Assembly: GCF_008727875.1 (NCBI RefSeq)
Contig: NZ_VTWS01000002.1
Span: forward strand, 124,001 to 188,000
Length of the DNA stretch: 64,000 nucleotides
Reading direction: 5' to 3'
Origin: Larkinella humicola
Lineage (GTDB): Bacteria; Bacteroidota; Bacteroidia; Cytophagales; Spirosomataceae
A program made the translations under genes and the position numbers. Within the stretch, counting starts at the first letter, position 1. Every line of letters begins with the position of its first letter. The notes below the pieces were generated by a model, which ran no database searches, was not told the origin of the DNA, and was given only the letters and a program-made list of their open reading frames with translations. This document shows positions 26,477 to 34,770 of this stretch, in pieces.

Positions 26477-26543
26477 ACGCACTCTCTGGTATCCGGTTGT
26501 CAGCCTTCGTTTTTTTTTCGGAACAAAGGCGTGTTGAAGACTG

Positions 26544-26620
26544 AAAACCGGTTTTGAAACCAACTTCCCCTTCGTCCGTGTTACGATACAAAAATGGGCA
26601 ATCAAACCCGGTTTTGATAG
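26544..26620. promoter_or_regulatory. Two palindromic operator-like sites upstream of XRE gene
   Basis: 26544-26555 is a perfect 12-bp palindrome (aaaaccggtttt). 26601-26618 is a near palindrome with the same core (atcaaacccggttttgat). Both lie in the gap shared by clpP and the XRE regulator gene, 45-115 bases before the latter. Repeated palindromes next to a helix-turn-helix gene suggest an autoregulatory operator, which is inference only. Confidence 0.4.
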
Positions 26621-26661
26621 TCGGTTTGACTTATTATATTATCAGAATTTCTTGAGACGTC

Positions 26662-27060
26662 ATGACGATAAGTTCCCAAATCCGTTTACTGCGCCAACAG
26701 AAAGGGTATTCGCAGGAAAATATGGCCGATATGCTGGGCCTCTCCACCACCGCTTACGGAGACATTGAGCGGGGAAAAACGGATGTAACGATCTCGCGCC
26801 TGCAGCAAATTGCGACGGCACTTGGCACCACGGCGGCCCAGTTGCTGTCGGGCGAAATCCTTCCTCATCAGGAATTGTATCCGGCCGAAGTGGTTCACCA
26901 GGTCGAAATCCTGAAAACCGCGCAACAGCGGAAAGACCTGGAAATCGAAAAGCTTCGGATGGAAGTGGCCTACTGGAAACGGAAAGCCGAAGAGATGGCC
27001 CTCGTCGAAGTCGTCCGCCATTTTGTCCCTCCCACCGACCGAAACCGAATCGGGTTTTAA
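26662..27060 (+). CDS. XRE-family helix-turn-helix regulator with coiled-coil tail
   Basis: This is a 132-residue transcription factor. A Cro/C1-type HTH spans about residues 5-62 (IRLLRQQKGYSQENMADMLGLSTTAYGDIERGKTDVTISRLQQIATAL). A charged helical tail follows (VEILKTAQQRKDLEIEKLRMEVAYWKRKAEEMALVEVV) that probably forms a dimer coiled coil. No metabolite domain is present. It is transcribed against tig and clpP and interrupts their usual adjacency. Its last five codons lie inside a large inverted repeat. The targets are unknown. Confidence 0.87.
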   Translation: MTISSQIRLLRQQKGYSQENMADMLGLSTTAYGDIERGKTDVTISRLQQIATALGTTAAQLLSGEILPHQELYPAEVVHQVEILKTAQQRKDLEIEKLRMEVAYWKRKAEEMALVEVVRHFVPPTDRNRIGF

Positions 27061-27193
27061 TGCCCACCCTGTTAGCGCCGGGCCGACGTTTCGGTCGAAG
27101 ACCCTGACAGCGGTGGGCATTAAAACCCGATTCTTTAAACAACACCTCCACCGCTGTCAGGGTTTACAACCGAAACGTCGGCCCGGCGCTAAC
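27047..27193. repeat. Three interleaved perfect inverted repeats
   Basis: Three pairs of exact complementary arms are present: A 27047-27068 with A' 27112-27133 (22 bases), B 27071-27095 with B' 27169-27193 (25 bases), and C 27101-27116 with C' 27148-27163 (16 bases). The order is A-B-C/A'-C'-B', with C overlapping A' by five bases. B/B' can enclose C/C', but A/A' crosses B/B', so two alternative folds compete. The element lies between the convergent XRE and tig genes and includes the last 14 bases of the XRE gene. Confidence 0.88.
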
Positions 27194-27203
27194 GGGGTAA
27201 GCA

Positions 27204-28562
27204 TTATACCGGCTGGCGGGTGCTCACGAGTTCCTTGAACTCATCCACGGAAACCGTCCGCGGCTCCAGCGTCAATTTGCTCTTGATCAACTCGATCACT
27301 TTATCGTCGGAAAGGCGGTTGTACATTTTCATGTAATTTTCGCCTTTTTCATCCATCAAATACTGCTGGGCAATCTTGTCGATGCTTTGGTTCATCGACT
27401 CATCATCGCCGTAAAAACCGAACTGCTCGCGCACCATGCCCCGGGTCACGTTCAGCACATCTTCGTAGGTTACGTTGATTTCGTTCTGGCTGGCAATTTT
27501 ATTTTTGATCAGTTGCAGTTTCACCGACCGGGCGAAAGCGTCGTATTGCTCTTCCACTTCCGCTTCCGTCACACTGCCTTCGTTGGTGGACAGCAACCAC
27601 TGCTTCAGAAAATCGTCCGGCAGCCCGATGGTGATGTTATCCAGCAAAGCCTGCTCAATGTCAAGCCGTTCCAGTGTCGCCGACTCGCGTCCGTAGTTGC
27701 CTTTGATCACTTCCAGTACCTTTTCGCGGAACTGATCTTCCGTTTCAACCACATCTTTCCCCAAGACTTTATCGAAAAACTCCTGGCCAATTTCCGCCGG
27801 TTCGCTGCGGGTAATGTCATCGACGGTAAAGGTAAATTCACCTTCCAGATTGGCGGCTTCTTCGCCTTTCAGACCCGTTGCCAAAGCCCGGGCTTTTTCG
27901 TCAACAAATGTTTTCTGAATATCGAAGGTAACCGTATCGCCTTTTTTCAGGCCCACAAATTTCGGCAGTTCTTCGGCCGCGATTTGCTTGGTTGGGAAAG
28001 CGGTTTTGGTGGCAAACGGCTCGCCGTCTTCTTTCGCCTGTTGCTTCAGTTCGCCATAGATCATGTCGCCTTCGGCGGATTCTTCGACGTGCGCCTGACC
28101 ACTAAACCGGGTTTTCAGTTCTTCGATGGTGGAATTCAACTCGGTTTCACCCGCCTGAATTTCGTAAGAAGGCACCGGCGGCAAAGCGTCGAAATCGACT
28201 TCAAAATCCGAAGCCAGGCCCAGGTTATAATTGAATTCAAACTCATTCTGGCTATCCCAGTCGATGGCGTCGGCCTGCTCGCGGTCGGGCAGCGGATCGC
28301 CGACCACCTGCAATTTATGGTCGCGGATGTAGTTGCTGACCGTGTTTTTCAACAACTCGTTGATTTCTTCCACCAGCACACTTTTGCCGTACATTTTCTG
28401 AATCAACGAGGTAGGCACTTTGCCCGGACGAAACCCTTTGATGCTGGCCCGACGTCCGTAGTCTTTCAATTTCTTATCTACTTCCGGCTGATAGTCGCTT
28501 TTCGATAGCTTGATTTTCAGCGAAGCGTTGGTTTCCGTTGATTTTTCTAATGCAATTTCCAC
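27204..28562 (-). CDS. tig: Trigger factor (ribosome-associated chaperone)
   Basis: This is a peptidyl-prolyl isomerase and chaperone that binds nascent chains at the ribosome exit. It has 452 residues, the normal length. The ribosome-binding tip is visible as the GFRPGKVP segment at 43-50. An acidic PPIase-like middle region (DMIYGELKQQAKEDGEPFATKTAFPTKQIAAEELPKFVGLKKGDTVTFDI) and a long helical C-terminal arm follow. The conserved N-terminus VEIALEKSTETNASLKI places the start at a GTG codon (28562), since no ATG is available there. Confidence 0.95.
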   Translation of the reverse strand: MEIALEKSTETNASLKIKLSKSDYQPEVDKKLKDYGRRASIKGFRPGKVPTSLIQKMYGKSVLVEEINELLKNTVSNYIRDHKLQVVGDPLPDREQADAIDWDSQNEFEFNYNLGLASDFEVDFDALPPVPSYEIQAGETELNSTIEELKTRFSGQAHVEESAEGDMIYGELKQQAKEDGEPFATKTAFPTKQIAAEELPKFVGLKKGDTVTFDIQKTFVDEKARALATGLKGEEAANLEGEFTFTVDDITRSEPAEIGQEFFDKVLGKDVVETEDQFREKVLEVIKGNYGRESATLERLDIEQALLDNITIGLPDDFLKQWLLSTNEGSVTEAEVEEQYDAFARSVKLQLIKNKIASQNEINVTYEDVLNVTRGMVREQFGFYGDDESMNQSIDKIAQQYLMDEKGENYMKMYNRLSDDKVIELIKSKLTLEPRTVSVDEFKELVSTRQPV

Positions 28563-28584
28563 GAGGCAATAATTTTGAATGTAA

Positions 28585-28660
28585 GAATGAGTGAATGAGT
28601 GAATGTTTACCGGAATAGCCCTTGGATGACTTATTCACGCATTCACGCATTCACTCATTC
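28585..28660. repeat. Inverted repeat of GAATGAGT words between tRNA-Leu and tig
   Basis: The arms 28585-28605 and 28640-28660 match at 20 of 21 positions around a 34-base loop. Each arm is itself a run of 8-base direct repeats (gaatgagt). It lies after the 3' end of the tRNA gene and just upstream of tig on the same strand, so it could end the tRNA transcript. Confidence 0.8.
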
Positions 28661-28672
28661 GAAATTAAACCG

Positions 28673-28754
28673 TACGGGCGGAGGGACTCGAACCCCCATG
28701 CCTTGCGGCACCAGATCCTAAGTCTGGCACGTCTACCAATTTCGCCACGCCCGC
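28673..28754 (-). tRNA. tRNA-Leu (anticodon UAG)
   Basis: This 82-base tRNA has a 7-bp acceptor stem (GCGGGCG with CGCCCGT, one G-U pair). The D arm contains AATTGGTAGAC, and the anticodon stem CCAGA/TCTGG encloses loop CTTAGGA with anticodon TAG. A long variable arm (GTGCCGCAAGGCAT) identifies a class II tRNA, and the T arm is GGGGGTTCGAGTCCC. The discriminator base is A and CCA is not encoded. Confidence 0.97.
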
Positions 28755-28852
28755 GAATATCTAGTTTAGGCATTTAGTCGTTAGGGGAGTGAAGCGTTCT
28801 GTATTTGCGCCCAAGCCCATCCTGTTCTAACTCCCAAACTAATTTTGGCCTG

Positions 28853-28883
28853 CAAAAGTACAAATGATTTCTGTATTGAGCAA
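28853..28883 (-). promoter_or_regulatory. Putative promoter of tRNA-Leu
   Basis: On the minus strand, TTG (28883-28881) is followed by 20 bases and then TACTTTTG (28860-28853), an exact match to the Bacteroidetes consensus in both boxes and spacing. It lies about 100 bases upstream of the mature tRNA 5' end. Confidence 0.6.
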
Positions 28884-28952
28884 CCCCTTCCGGAACGAGG
28901 ATTATTTTTTCTAACTATTCCTTTGATTTGCTGAGCCAGTTTTCTAATATTA

Positions 28953-31259
28953 ATGTATATCCTGTACCCGAAAGTGATGCAGCGTATAACCCAAGAAGAA
29001 GGACGCACCCCTATGGACATAACCGCTGAACCGGTCATTGACCTTGACCAGGAACGGAAAGAAATTTTGAAGTGCTACCGCCGGTTACTGCGGGAAGCGA
29101 AACCGATGTTGAAGGATAACGACGCCAAATTGATCAAAAAGGCGTTTAACACCTCCCTGGAAGCTCACCAGAGCATGCGCAGGCGGTCGGGCGAGCCCTA
29201 TATCTATCACCCGCTCGCCGTTGCCCAGATTGCCGTTGAAGAAATTGGATTGGGAACCACCTCCATCGTTGCCGCCCTGCTGCACGATGTCGTGGAGGAT
29301 ACCGACATGACCATTGCTGACATCGACCGGCTCTTCGGTCCGAAGGTTGCCAGGATCATCGACGGCCTGACCAAGATTTCGGGAAAATTCGAATACGGCA
29401 CCTCGCAACAGGCCGAGAACTTCCGCAAAATGCTGCTGACGTTATCGGACGATGTGCGGGTAATCTTGATCAAACTGGCCGACCGGTTGCACAACATGCG
29501 GACGCTCGACTCGATGCCCCGCGACAAACAGCTCAAAATTGCTTCCGAAACGATTTACATCTACGCCCCCCTGGCCCACCGGCTGGGGTTGAACGCGATT
29601 AAATCAGAACTGGAGGATCTGTATCTAAAATACGCCGAACCGGAAGCCTATAAAGACATTGCCCGGAAACTGCGGGAAACCAAAACCTCCCGGGATCGCT
29701 TCATCGCCCGTTTTATTGAGCCGATTGAGGACGATTTGAAAGAAATGGGCTATGATTTTGTGGTGAAAGGCCGCCCCAAATCCATCTATTCCATCTATAA
29801 TAAACTCAGCAAGCAGAAAAAACCCTTCGAGGAAATCTTCGATCTGTTTGCCATCCGGATCATTCTAAACGTGCCGCCCGAAAGCGAAAAGGCCGGTTGC
29901 TGGCAGGCATATTCGGTCGTAACGGATCATTACAAGCCCAACCCCGACCGGCTGAAAGACTGGATCAGCACCCCCCGCGCCAACGGCTACGAGTCGTTGC
30001 ACACCACGGTCATGAGCAAAGCCGGGCAGTGGGTCGAAGTACAGATCCGGACGGCCCGCATGAACGAAATCGCCGAAAAAGGCTACGCGGCCCACTGGAA
30101 ATACAAAGGCAACGAAACCCAGACCGGGCGCGGCATCGAAACTTGGATTAGCCAGGTGCGCGAAATGCTCGAATCGGCCAGCAACGAAAAAACTGGGGCC
30201 ATCGAGTTTCTGGACGATTTCCGAAGTAACCTGTACAGCGAGGAAGTTTTCGTCTTTACGCCCAAAGGCGACCTGAAGGTTTTGCAACGGGGCGCCACGG
30301 CCCTGGATTTTGCCTTCGACATTCACACGCAGATTGGGGCGCGGTGTATGGCGGCCAAGGTCAATACGACGCTGGTGCCGCTCAGCCACGTGCTCAACAA
30401 TGGTGATCAGGTCGAGATCATTACCTCCAACAAACAAAAACCGAACGAGGACTGGCTGCGGTTTGTGGTGACGTCGAAAGCCAAAACCAAGATCAAAGAC
30501 CTCATCAAGGAGGAGAACAAACAGCATATTACGGACGGGCGCGAAGCCGTGGCCCGAAAATTGAAAACGCTTCGTCTGGAAATGACGAACGAGGTCCTCA
30601 ATCAGCTTCGGGCCTATTTCGGTTCCAAAACCTCCAATGATTTCTTTTATCGCGTTGGCAAGGGACACATTGATGTTCAGGAACTGAAACGGTTCAAGTC
30701 AGACAAGGAATCCAAGGAAAACCGCCAGAATAAACTCAATACCGACACGCTTCAGGACGGAAAACAGTTTGAAAAAGAACTGAAAAAACTCCACGGCGAG
30801 CGGGCCGACGCCGACATGCTGCTGATCGGCGAAGACATGGACCGGATCGATTACACGCTGGCAAAGTGCTGCAATCCGATCTCGGGCGACGACGTTTTCG
30901 GGTTTGTGACGGTAAACGAAGGCATCAAAATTCACCGAACCACCTGCCCGAATGCCGTCGAACTGATGTCGAACCATGGCAACCGGATTATCAAGGCCAA
31001 GTGGACGTCGCAGCGCGACCTGGCTTTTCTGGCCGGTTTGCGGATCACGGGCACCGACCGCGTGGGTCTGGTGAACGATGTGACCAAAATCATCAGCAAC
31101 GAACTGCACATCAACATCCGGTCGATCACGATTGACTCGAAAGACGGAATTTTTGAAGGCACCCTGAAGTTATACGTTCACAACACCCGTCACCTCGAAG
31201 AATTGATGAAAAAACTCGAAAAAGTCGATGGAGTCGTGAAAGTAGCCCGGTTTGATTAA
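28953..31259 (+). CDS. rsh: Bifunctional (p)ppGpp synthetase/hydrolase (RelA/SpoT homologue)
   Basis: This stringent-response enzyme makes and degrades (p)ppGpp. It has 768 residues from the first ATG; Met9 (28977) and Met21 (29013) are alternative starts. The N-terminal HD hydrolase is intact (His86, His111-Asp112 in LLHDVVEDTD, and KLADRLHNMRTL). It is followed by the synthetase (VVKGRPKSIYSIYNKL; IFDLFAIRIIL; RANGYESLHTTV), then TGS (VFVFTPKGDLKVLQRGATALDFAFDIH), a Cys-rich linker (LAKCCNPISGDDV) and a C-terminal ACT domain. Both catalytic sites look functional. It lies upstream of the fur-family gene and purA, an order common in Cytophagales. Confidence 0.96.
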   Translation: MYILYPKVMQRITQEEGRTPMDITAEPVIDLDQERKEILKCYRRLLREAKPMLKDNDAKLIKKAFNTSLEAHQSMRRRSGEPYIYHPLAVAQIAVEEIGLGTTSIVAALLHDVVEDTDMTIADIDRLFGPKVARIIDGLTKISGKFEYGTSQQAENFRKMLLTLSDDVRVILIKLADRLHNMRTLDSMPRDKQLKIASETIYIYAPLAHRLGLNAIKSELEDLYLKYAEPEAYKDIARKLRETKTSRDRFIARFIEPIEDDLKEMGYDFVVKGRPKSIYSIYNKLSKQKKPFEEIFDLFAIRIILNVPPESEKAGCWQAYSVVTDHYKPNPDRLKDWISTPRANGYESLHTTVMSKAGQWVEVQIRTARMNEIAEKGYAAHWKYKGNETQTGRGIETWISQVREMLESASNEKTGAIEFLDDFRSNLYSEEVFVFTPKGDLKVLQRGATALDFAFDIHTQIGARCMAAKVNTTLVPLSHVLNNGDQVEIITSNKQKPNEDWLRFVVTSKAKTKIKDLIKEENKQHITDGREAVARKLKTLRLEMTNEVLNQLRAYFGSKTSNDFFYRVGKGHIDVQELKRFKSDKESKENRQNKLNTDTLQDGKQFEKELKKLHGERADADMLLIGEDMDRIDYTLAKCCNPISGDDVFGFVTVNEGIKIHRTTCPNAVELMSNHGNRIIKAKWTSQRDLAFLAGLRITGTDRVGLVNDVTKIISNELHINIRSITIDSKDGIFEGTLKLYVHNTRHLEELMKKLEKVDGVVKVARFD

Positions 31260-31389
31260 TTTTGTACTGCATTAGCGAGTTCTGGGATTCTGGAGTGGAT
31301 GGATATGGGTGCAAATAGTCTCGTATATACTTTACTACCAGCTTCTTAAGCTCAACACGCCGAACTCCGGAATCCATAAATGTGAAGTT

Positions 31390-31908
31390 ATGCCCATAGC
31401 GAAACAAGCCAACCTCGATGCCGCAAAGAAAATTTTCACGGCGTATTTAGAAAGCAAAGCCCTGCGGAAGACCCCGGAACGCTTCGCTATTCTGGAAGAG
31501 ATCTATAACCGTGAAGATCATTTTGATGTCGATGAACTCTACATCTCGATGAAAAATAAGAAGTACCAGGTCAGTCGGGCGACGGTTTACAACACCCTTG
31601 ATGTGTTGGTGGATTGTGATCTGGTAACGAAACATCAGTTTGGAAAAAATCTGGCCCAGTACGAGAAGTCGTACGGCTACAAGCAGCATGATCACATTAT
31701 CTGCACGGATTGCCACCACGTGATGGAGTTCTGCGATCCACGCGTCCAGAACATTCAGTCGCTGGTGGGTGACATGCTGAAATTCAACGTGATGCACCAC
31801 TCGCTGATTTTCTACGGAAGCTGCCAGCGCGACCATTGCGAAAACCGGTCCAAAAGCGAGGAAGAGAAAGATCTTCAGGAACACGGCGGTCAACCGCTGG
31901 TGTCATAG
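31390..31908 (+). CDS. fur: Fur-family metal-responsive regulator
   Basis: This is a 172-residue ferric-uptake-regulator-type repressor. The start is set at 31390 ([16 protein letters not shown]) because upstream codons of the open frame are not conserved-looking. The winged helix covers about 15-95 with recognition helix [13 protein letters not shown]. The dimerisation domain has [11 protein letters not shown] with Cys105 and Cys108, and a second pair Cys145 and Cys150 (SCQRDHC) for structural zinc. The subfamily (Fur, PerR or Zur) cannot be fixed from these residues. It is probably co-oriented with rsh and purA but has a 130-base upstream gap. Confidence 0.92.
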   Translation: MPIAKQANLDAAKKIFTAYLESKALRKTPERFAILEEIYNREDHFDVDELYISMKNKKYQVSRATVYNTLDVLVDCDLVTKHQFGKNLAQYEKSYGYKQHDHIICTDCHHVMEFCDPRVQNIQSLVGDMLKFNVMHHSLIFYGSCQRDHCENRSKSEEEKDLQEHGGQPLVS

Positions 31909-31913
31909 ACATT

Positions 31914-31953
31914 ACTAATTATGGGACAATAACACTAATTATGGGACAATAAC
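31914..31953 (+). repeat. Tandem 20-base direct repeat upstream of purA
   Basis: The 20-base unit beginning actaattatggg occurs twice with no gap (31914-31933 and 31934-31953), directly after the fur-family stop codon and 69 bases before purA. Exact tandem copies here could be a regulator binding site or a recent slippage duplication. Confidence 0.85.
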
Positions 31954-32021
31954 GCCCAAACACTTCGTTTCAACGACTAAAACCTAACTCGATGAACGCA
32001 GTCATTTTTTAAATTTTTATT

Positions 32022-33305
32022 ATGGTAGATGTATTACTCGGCCTGCAATGGGGCGACGAAGGTAAGGGGAAAATTGTAGATGTACTGGCCCCGCAGTACG
32101 AAGTGGTGGCCCGGTTTCAAGGTGGACCGAATGCCGGTCATACGCTGGAATTTGACGGCTATAAGCACGTCCTGCACCAGATTCCGTCGGGAATTTTCCG
32201 GACGGATATTAAAAATATCATCGGAAACGGCGTCGTTCTCGACCCGATCGTGTTCCGGAAAGAGATCGACGGTTTAGCCAAGTACAAGCTCGATCTGACG
32301 CGTAACCTCTTTATTTCCAAAAAAGCATCGATTATTCTGCCGACCCACCGCCTGCTGGATGCGGCTTATGAACTGTCCAAAGGCGAATCGAAAATCGGTT
32401 CGACTCTGCGCGGAATCGGCCCAACGTACCAGGACAAAGTAGCCCGTCAGGGTCTGCGCGTAGGTGATGTGCTTTCGCCGAACTTCCGGGCCAAATACAC
32501 CAAACTGGTGGATCTCCACAAGATCACGCTGGATCACCACCAGTTTGATTACCAGTCGGTTTTGCCACAGGCCGAAGCAGAATTCTTCGAAGCGGTGGAG
32601 TTTATGAAGCAGTTTCAGCTGGTTGAAAGTGAATACGAAGTCAACCGGTCCCTGAGTGCGGGCCAGAAAGTGCTGGCGGAAGGTGCGCAGGGATCACTGC
32701 TCGATATTGATTTTGGCTCCTATCCTTTCGTCACCAGTTCGAACACGATGTCGGCGGGTGCCTGCACCGGCCTGGGCATTGCGCCCCGGCAAATCGGTGA
32801 GGTGTTCGGTATTTTCAAAGCCTATTGCACGCGTGTTGGCAGTGGCCCCTTCCCCACCGAATTGTCGGACGAAACCGGCGAACGGATGCGGGCGGAAGGC
32901 CGGGAGTTCGGCGCGACGACGGGTCGCCCCCGCCGGTGTGGCTGGCTCGACCTGCCCGCGCTGAAATACGCCATCATGATCAATGGCGTGACACAACTGA
33001 TTATGATGAAGGTCGATGTTCTGAACATTTTCGACACCATCAACATCTGTACGCATTACCAGTTGCCGGACGGTACAGTTACGGAACAACTGCCTTACGA
33101 CCTGTGTGATACGGCTGTCGTTCCGATTTACAAGGAATTCAAAGGCTGGAAAACCGATCTGGCTACCTTTCATACCTACGAAGAAGTGCCGGCCGAACTG
33201 GCTGCTTACATCGACTTTCTGGAAGCCGAACTGGGCCTGCCGATCAGCTTTATCTCGACCGGACCGGATCGGGGCGCAATCATTCACCGCGAAGCCGTGG
33301 TGTAA
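32022..33305 (+). CDS. purA: Adenylosuccinate synthetase
   Basis: This commits IMP to AMP synthesis by joining aspartate to IMP at the cost of GTP. It has 427 residues. The N-terminal GDEGKGKIVD (about 11-20) carries the catalytic Asp and P-loop, with NAGHTLEFDG following. QGSLLDIDFGSYPFVTSSNT and the GTP-base contact region near the C-terminus (STGPDRGAII) are all present. It ends with a strong terminator. Its place after rsh and a fur-family gene is a frequent Cytophagales arrangement and may reflect (p)ppGpp inhibition of purine synthesis at the enzyme level. Confidence 0.97.
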   Translation: MVDVLLGLQWGDEGKGKIVDVLAPQYEVVARFQGGPNAGHTLEFDGYKHVLHQIPSGIFRTDIKNIIGNGVVLDPIVFRKEIDGLAKYKLDLTRNLFISKKASIILPTHRLLDAAYELSKGESKIGSTLRGIGPTYQDKVARQGLRVGDVLSPNFRAKYTKLVDLHKITLDHHQFDYQSVLPQAEAEFFEAVEFMKQFQLVESEYEVNRSLSAGQKVLAEGAQGSLLDIDFGSYPFVTSSNTMSAGACTGLGIAPRQIGEVFGIFKAYCTRVGSGPFPTELSDETGERMRAEGREFGATTGRPRRCGWLDLPALKYAIMINGVTQLIMMKVDVLNIFDTINICTHYQLPDGTVTEQLPYDLCDTAVVPIYKEFKGWKTDLATFHTYEEVPAELAAYIDFLEAELGLPISFISTGPDRGAIIHREAVV

Positions 33306-33331
33306 CACCCGGTTTATACTACTGATTTGAG

Positions 33332-33370
33332 AGACCTGCAAGGACGAAAGCGCCCTGTAGGTCTTTTTTT
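33332..33370 (+). terminator. Rho-independent terminator of purA
   Basis: A stem of about 12 bp with one mismatch and one G-U pair (agacctgc...gg / cc...gtaggtct) is followed by seven T residues. It lies 27 bases after the purA stop codon. Confidence 0.88.
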
Positions 33371-33372
33371 AT

Positions 33373-33380
33373 TACTTTTG
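33373..33380 (+). promoter_or_regulatory. Putative -7 promoter box of the sulfite-oxidase-family gene
   Basis: TACTTTTG matches TAnnTTTG and lies 33 bases before the ATG at 33413, directly after the purA terminator. The -33 element is not evident. Confidence 0.42.
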
Positions 33381-33412
33381 AGCTATTCAACCCAATCCTT
33401 TTACTTGCTTTC

Positions 33413-34660
33413 ATGGATCGATCATCGCTCTTCAACCGTCGGGGTTTCCTCAAAAAAAGTACGCTGGCTACGATGGCCGGGATGCTGGGCACCAAAATCG
33501 CCTTCGCCGACCGCCTGCCAACCGGTTACCTCCCGCTTGCTTTTCAGGAACCGGGGCACGCTGAACCCAACCCGATGCTGATCAAAAACAAAGATCTGAT
33601 CGTGCTGAACGATAAACCGTGGAATGTTGAACCTCCCGCCCATTTGCTCGACGATGCCGTTACGCCCGCCGATAAAATGTTCATCCGAAACAATGGATTG
33701 ATTCCCGAGAGCATTGATGTAGCCAATTGGAAGCTTACCATCAACGGCGAATCCGTAAAAGCCGCCAAAACCTATTCCCTCAGCGATTTAAAGAAGAAGT
33801 TTAAAACCTATTCCTACCAATTGGTGCTCGAATGCGCCGGGAATGGGCGGTCGGGCTACGCACCCCAAACCGCCGGAAACCAGTGGAGCGACGGTGCGGT
33901 GAGTTGTGCCGAGTGGACGGGCGTCCGGCTGAAAGACATTCTGGCGGATGTCGGTTTGAAAGACGATGCGGTTTACATCGGGTATTTCGGCAAAGATTTG
34001 CACATCAGCCAGGACGCCACCAAACCGGTTATTTCGCGGGGTGTTCCGATCAAAAAAGCGCTGGAAGACGAAACGCTGGTGGCCTGGGCCATGAATGGCA
34101 AGGACATTCCGCTGACGCACGGCCACCCGTTGCGGCTGGTGATTGGCGGCTGGCCGGCTTCGGTTTCGGGCAAGTGGCTGCACACCATCGCTGTTCGTAA
34201 CAAGGTACACGATGGGGCGAAAATGACGGGAAAAAGCTACAAAGTACCGATCAATCCGGTTCAGCCGGGTGTCGATCCGCCGGAGGATCAGTTCAGGATC
34301 ATCGAATCCATGCCGGTCAAATCCCTCATCACGTTTCCAAAAACCGGGGCGATGGTGGATCTGGGTCAGTCGATCAGCCTGCGTGGCCACGCCTGGGCGG
34401 GCGACCGGGCGGTGAAAACCATGCAGGTTTCCTTCGATTTCGGCAGTACGTGGCAATCCTGCAAACTCCAGAGCCCCAAAAACCGGCTGGCCTGGCAGCA
34501 GTGGACGGCAGAGCTAAAACTTCCGCAAAAAGGCTACTATGAAATCTGGGCGCGAGCCGTCGACGATGCGGGGGTTTCGCAGCCGATGGTGATGCCGCAA
34601 TGGAATCCGGAAGGCTACTGCAACAATGCCTGCCATCGGATTGCGGTGAAGGTCGTTTAG
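33413..34660 (+). CDS. Sulfite oxidase-family molybdoenzyme (Tat-exported)
   Basis: This 415-residue periplasmic oxidoreductase has a Tat signal with twin Arg9-Arg10 in NRRGFLKK and a hydrophobic stretch ending KIAFADR. The molybdopterin-binding domain contains Cys141 in LECAGNGRSGY, the molybdenum ligand position, followed by WTGVRLKDIL and HGHPLRLVIGGWPASVSGKWL. A C-terminal Mo-co dimerisation domain (LRGHAWAGDRAVKTMQVSFDFG) completes the SorA/sulfite oxidase layout. No cytochrome partner gene is adjacent. The substrate is probably sulfite, but related enzymes use other sulfur compounds. Confidence 0.92.
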   Translation: MDRSSLFNRRGFLKKSTLATMAGMLGTKIAFADRLPTGYLPLAFQEPGHAEPNPMLIKNKDLIVLNDKPWNVEPPAHLLDDAVTPADKMFIRNNGLIPESIDVANWKLTINGESVKAAKTYSLSDLKKKFKTYSYQLVLECAGNGRSGYAPQTAGNQWSDGAVSCAEWTGVRLKDILADVGLKDDAVYIGYFGKDLHISQDATKPVISRGVPIKKALEDETLVAWAMNGKDIPLTHGHPLRLVIGGWPASVSGKWLHTIAVRNKVHDGAKMTGKSYKVPINPVQPGVDPPEDQFRIIESMPVKSLITFPKTGAMVDLGQSISLRGHAWAGDRAVKTMQVSFDFGSTWQSCKLQSPKNRLAWQQWTAELKLPQKGYYEIWARAVDDAGVSQPMVMPQWNPEGYCNNACHRIAVKVV

Positions 34661-34687
34661 AAAAGCAATTTCAAATAATAAATGAGT

Positions 34688-34738
34688 AATGTTAAAGGTA
34701 AAAGTGGGTTGCGCTTAGCTACTTTTACCTTTAGCATT
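34688..34738. repeat. Inverted repeat between convergent genes
   Basis: The arms 34688-34705 and 34721-34738 match at 17 of 18 positions with a 15-base loop. They lie between the sulfite-oxidase-family gene and rodA, which converge. The sequence is AT-rich. Confidence 0.75.
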
Positions 34739-34770
34739 CATCATTTTACATTGGGAATTACCTTGTTCCT

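Noticed and set aside
31309-31389. Upstream extension of the Fur-family gene
   Set aside because: The extra 27 residues are not Fur-like. The ATG at 31390 begins the normal family N-terminus.
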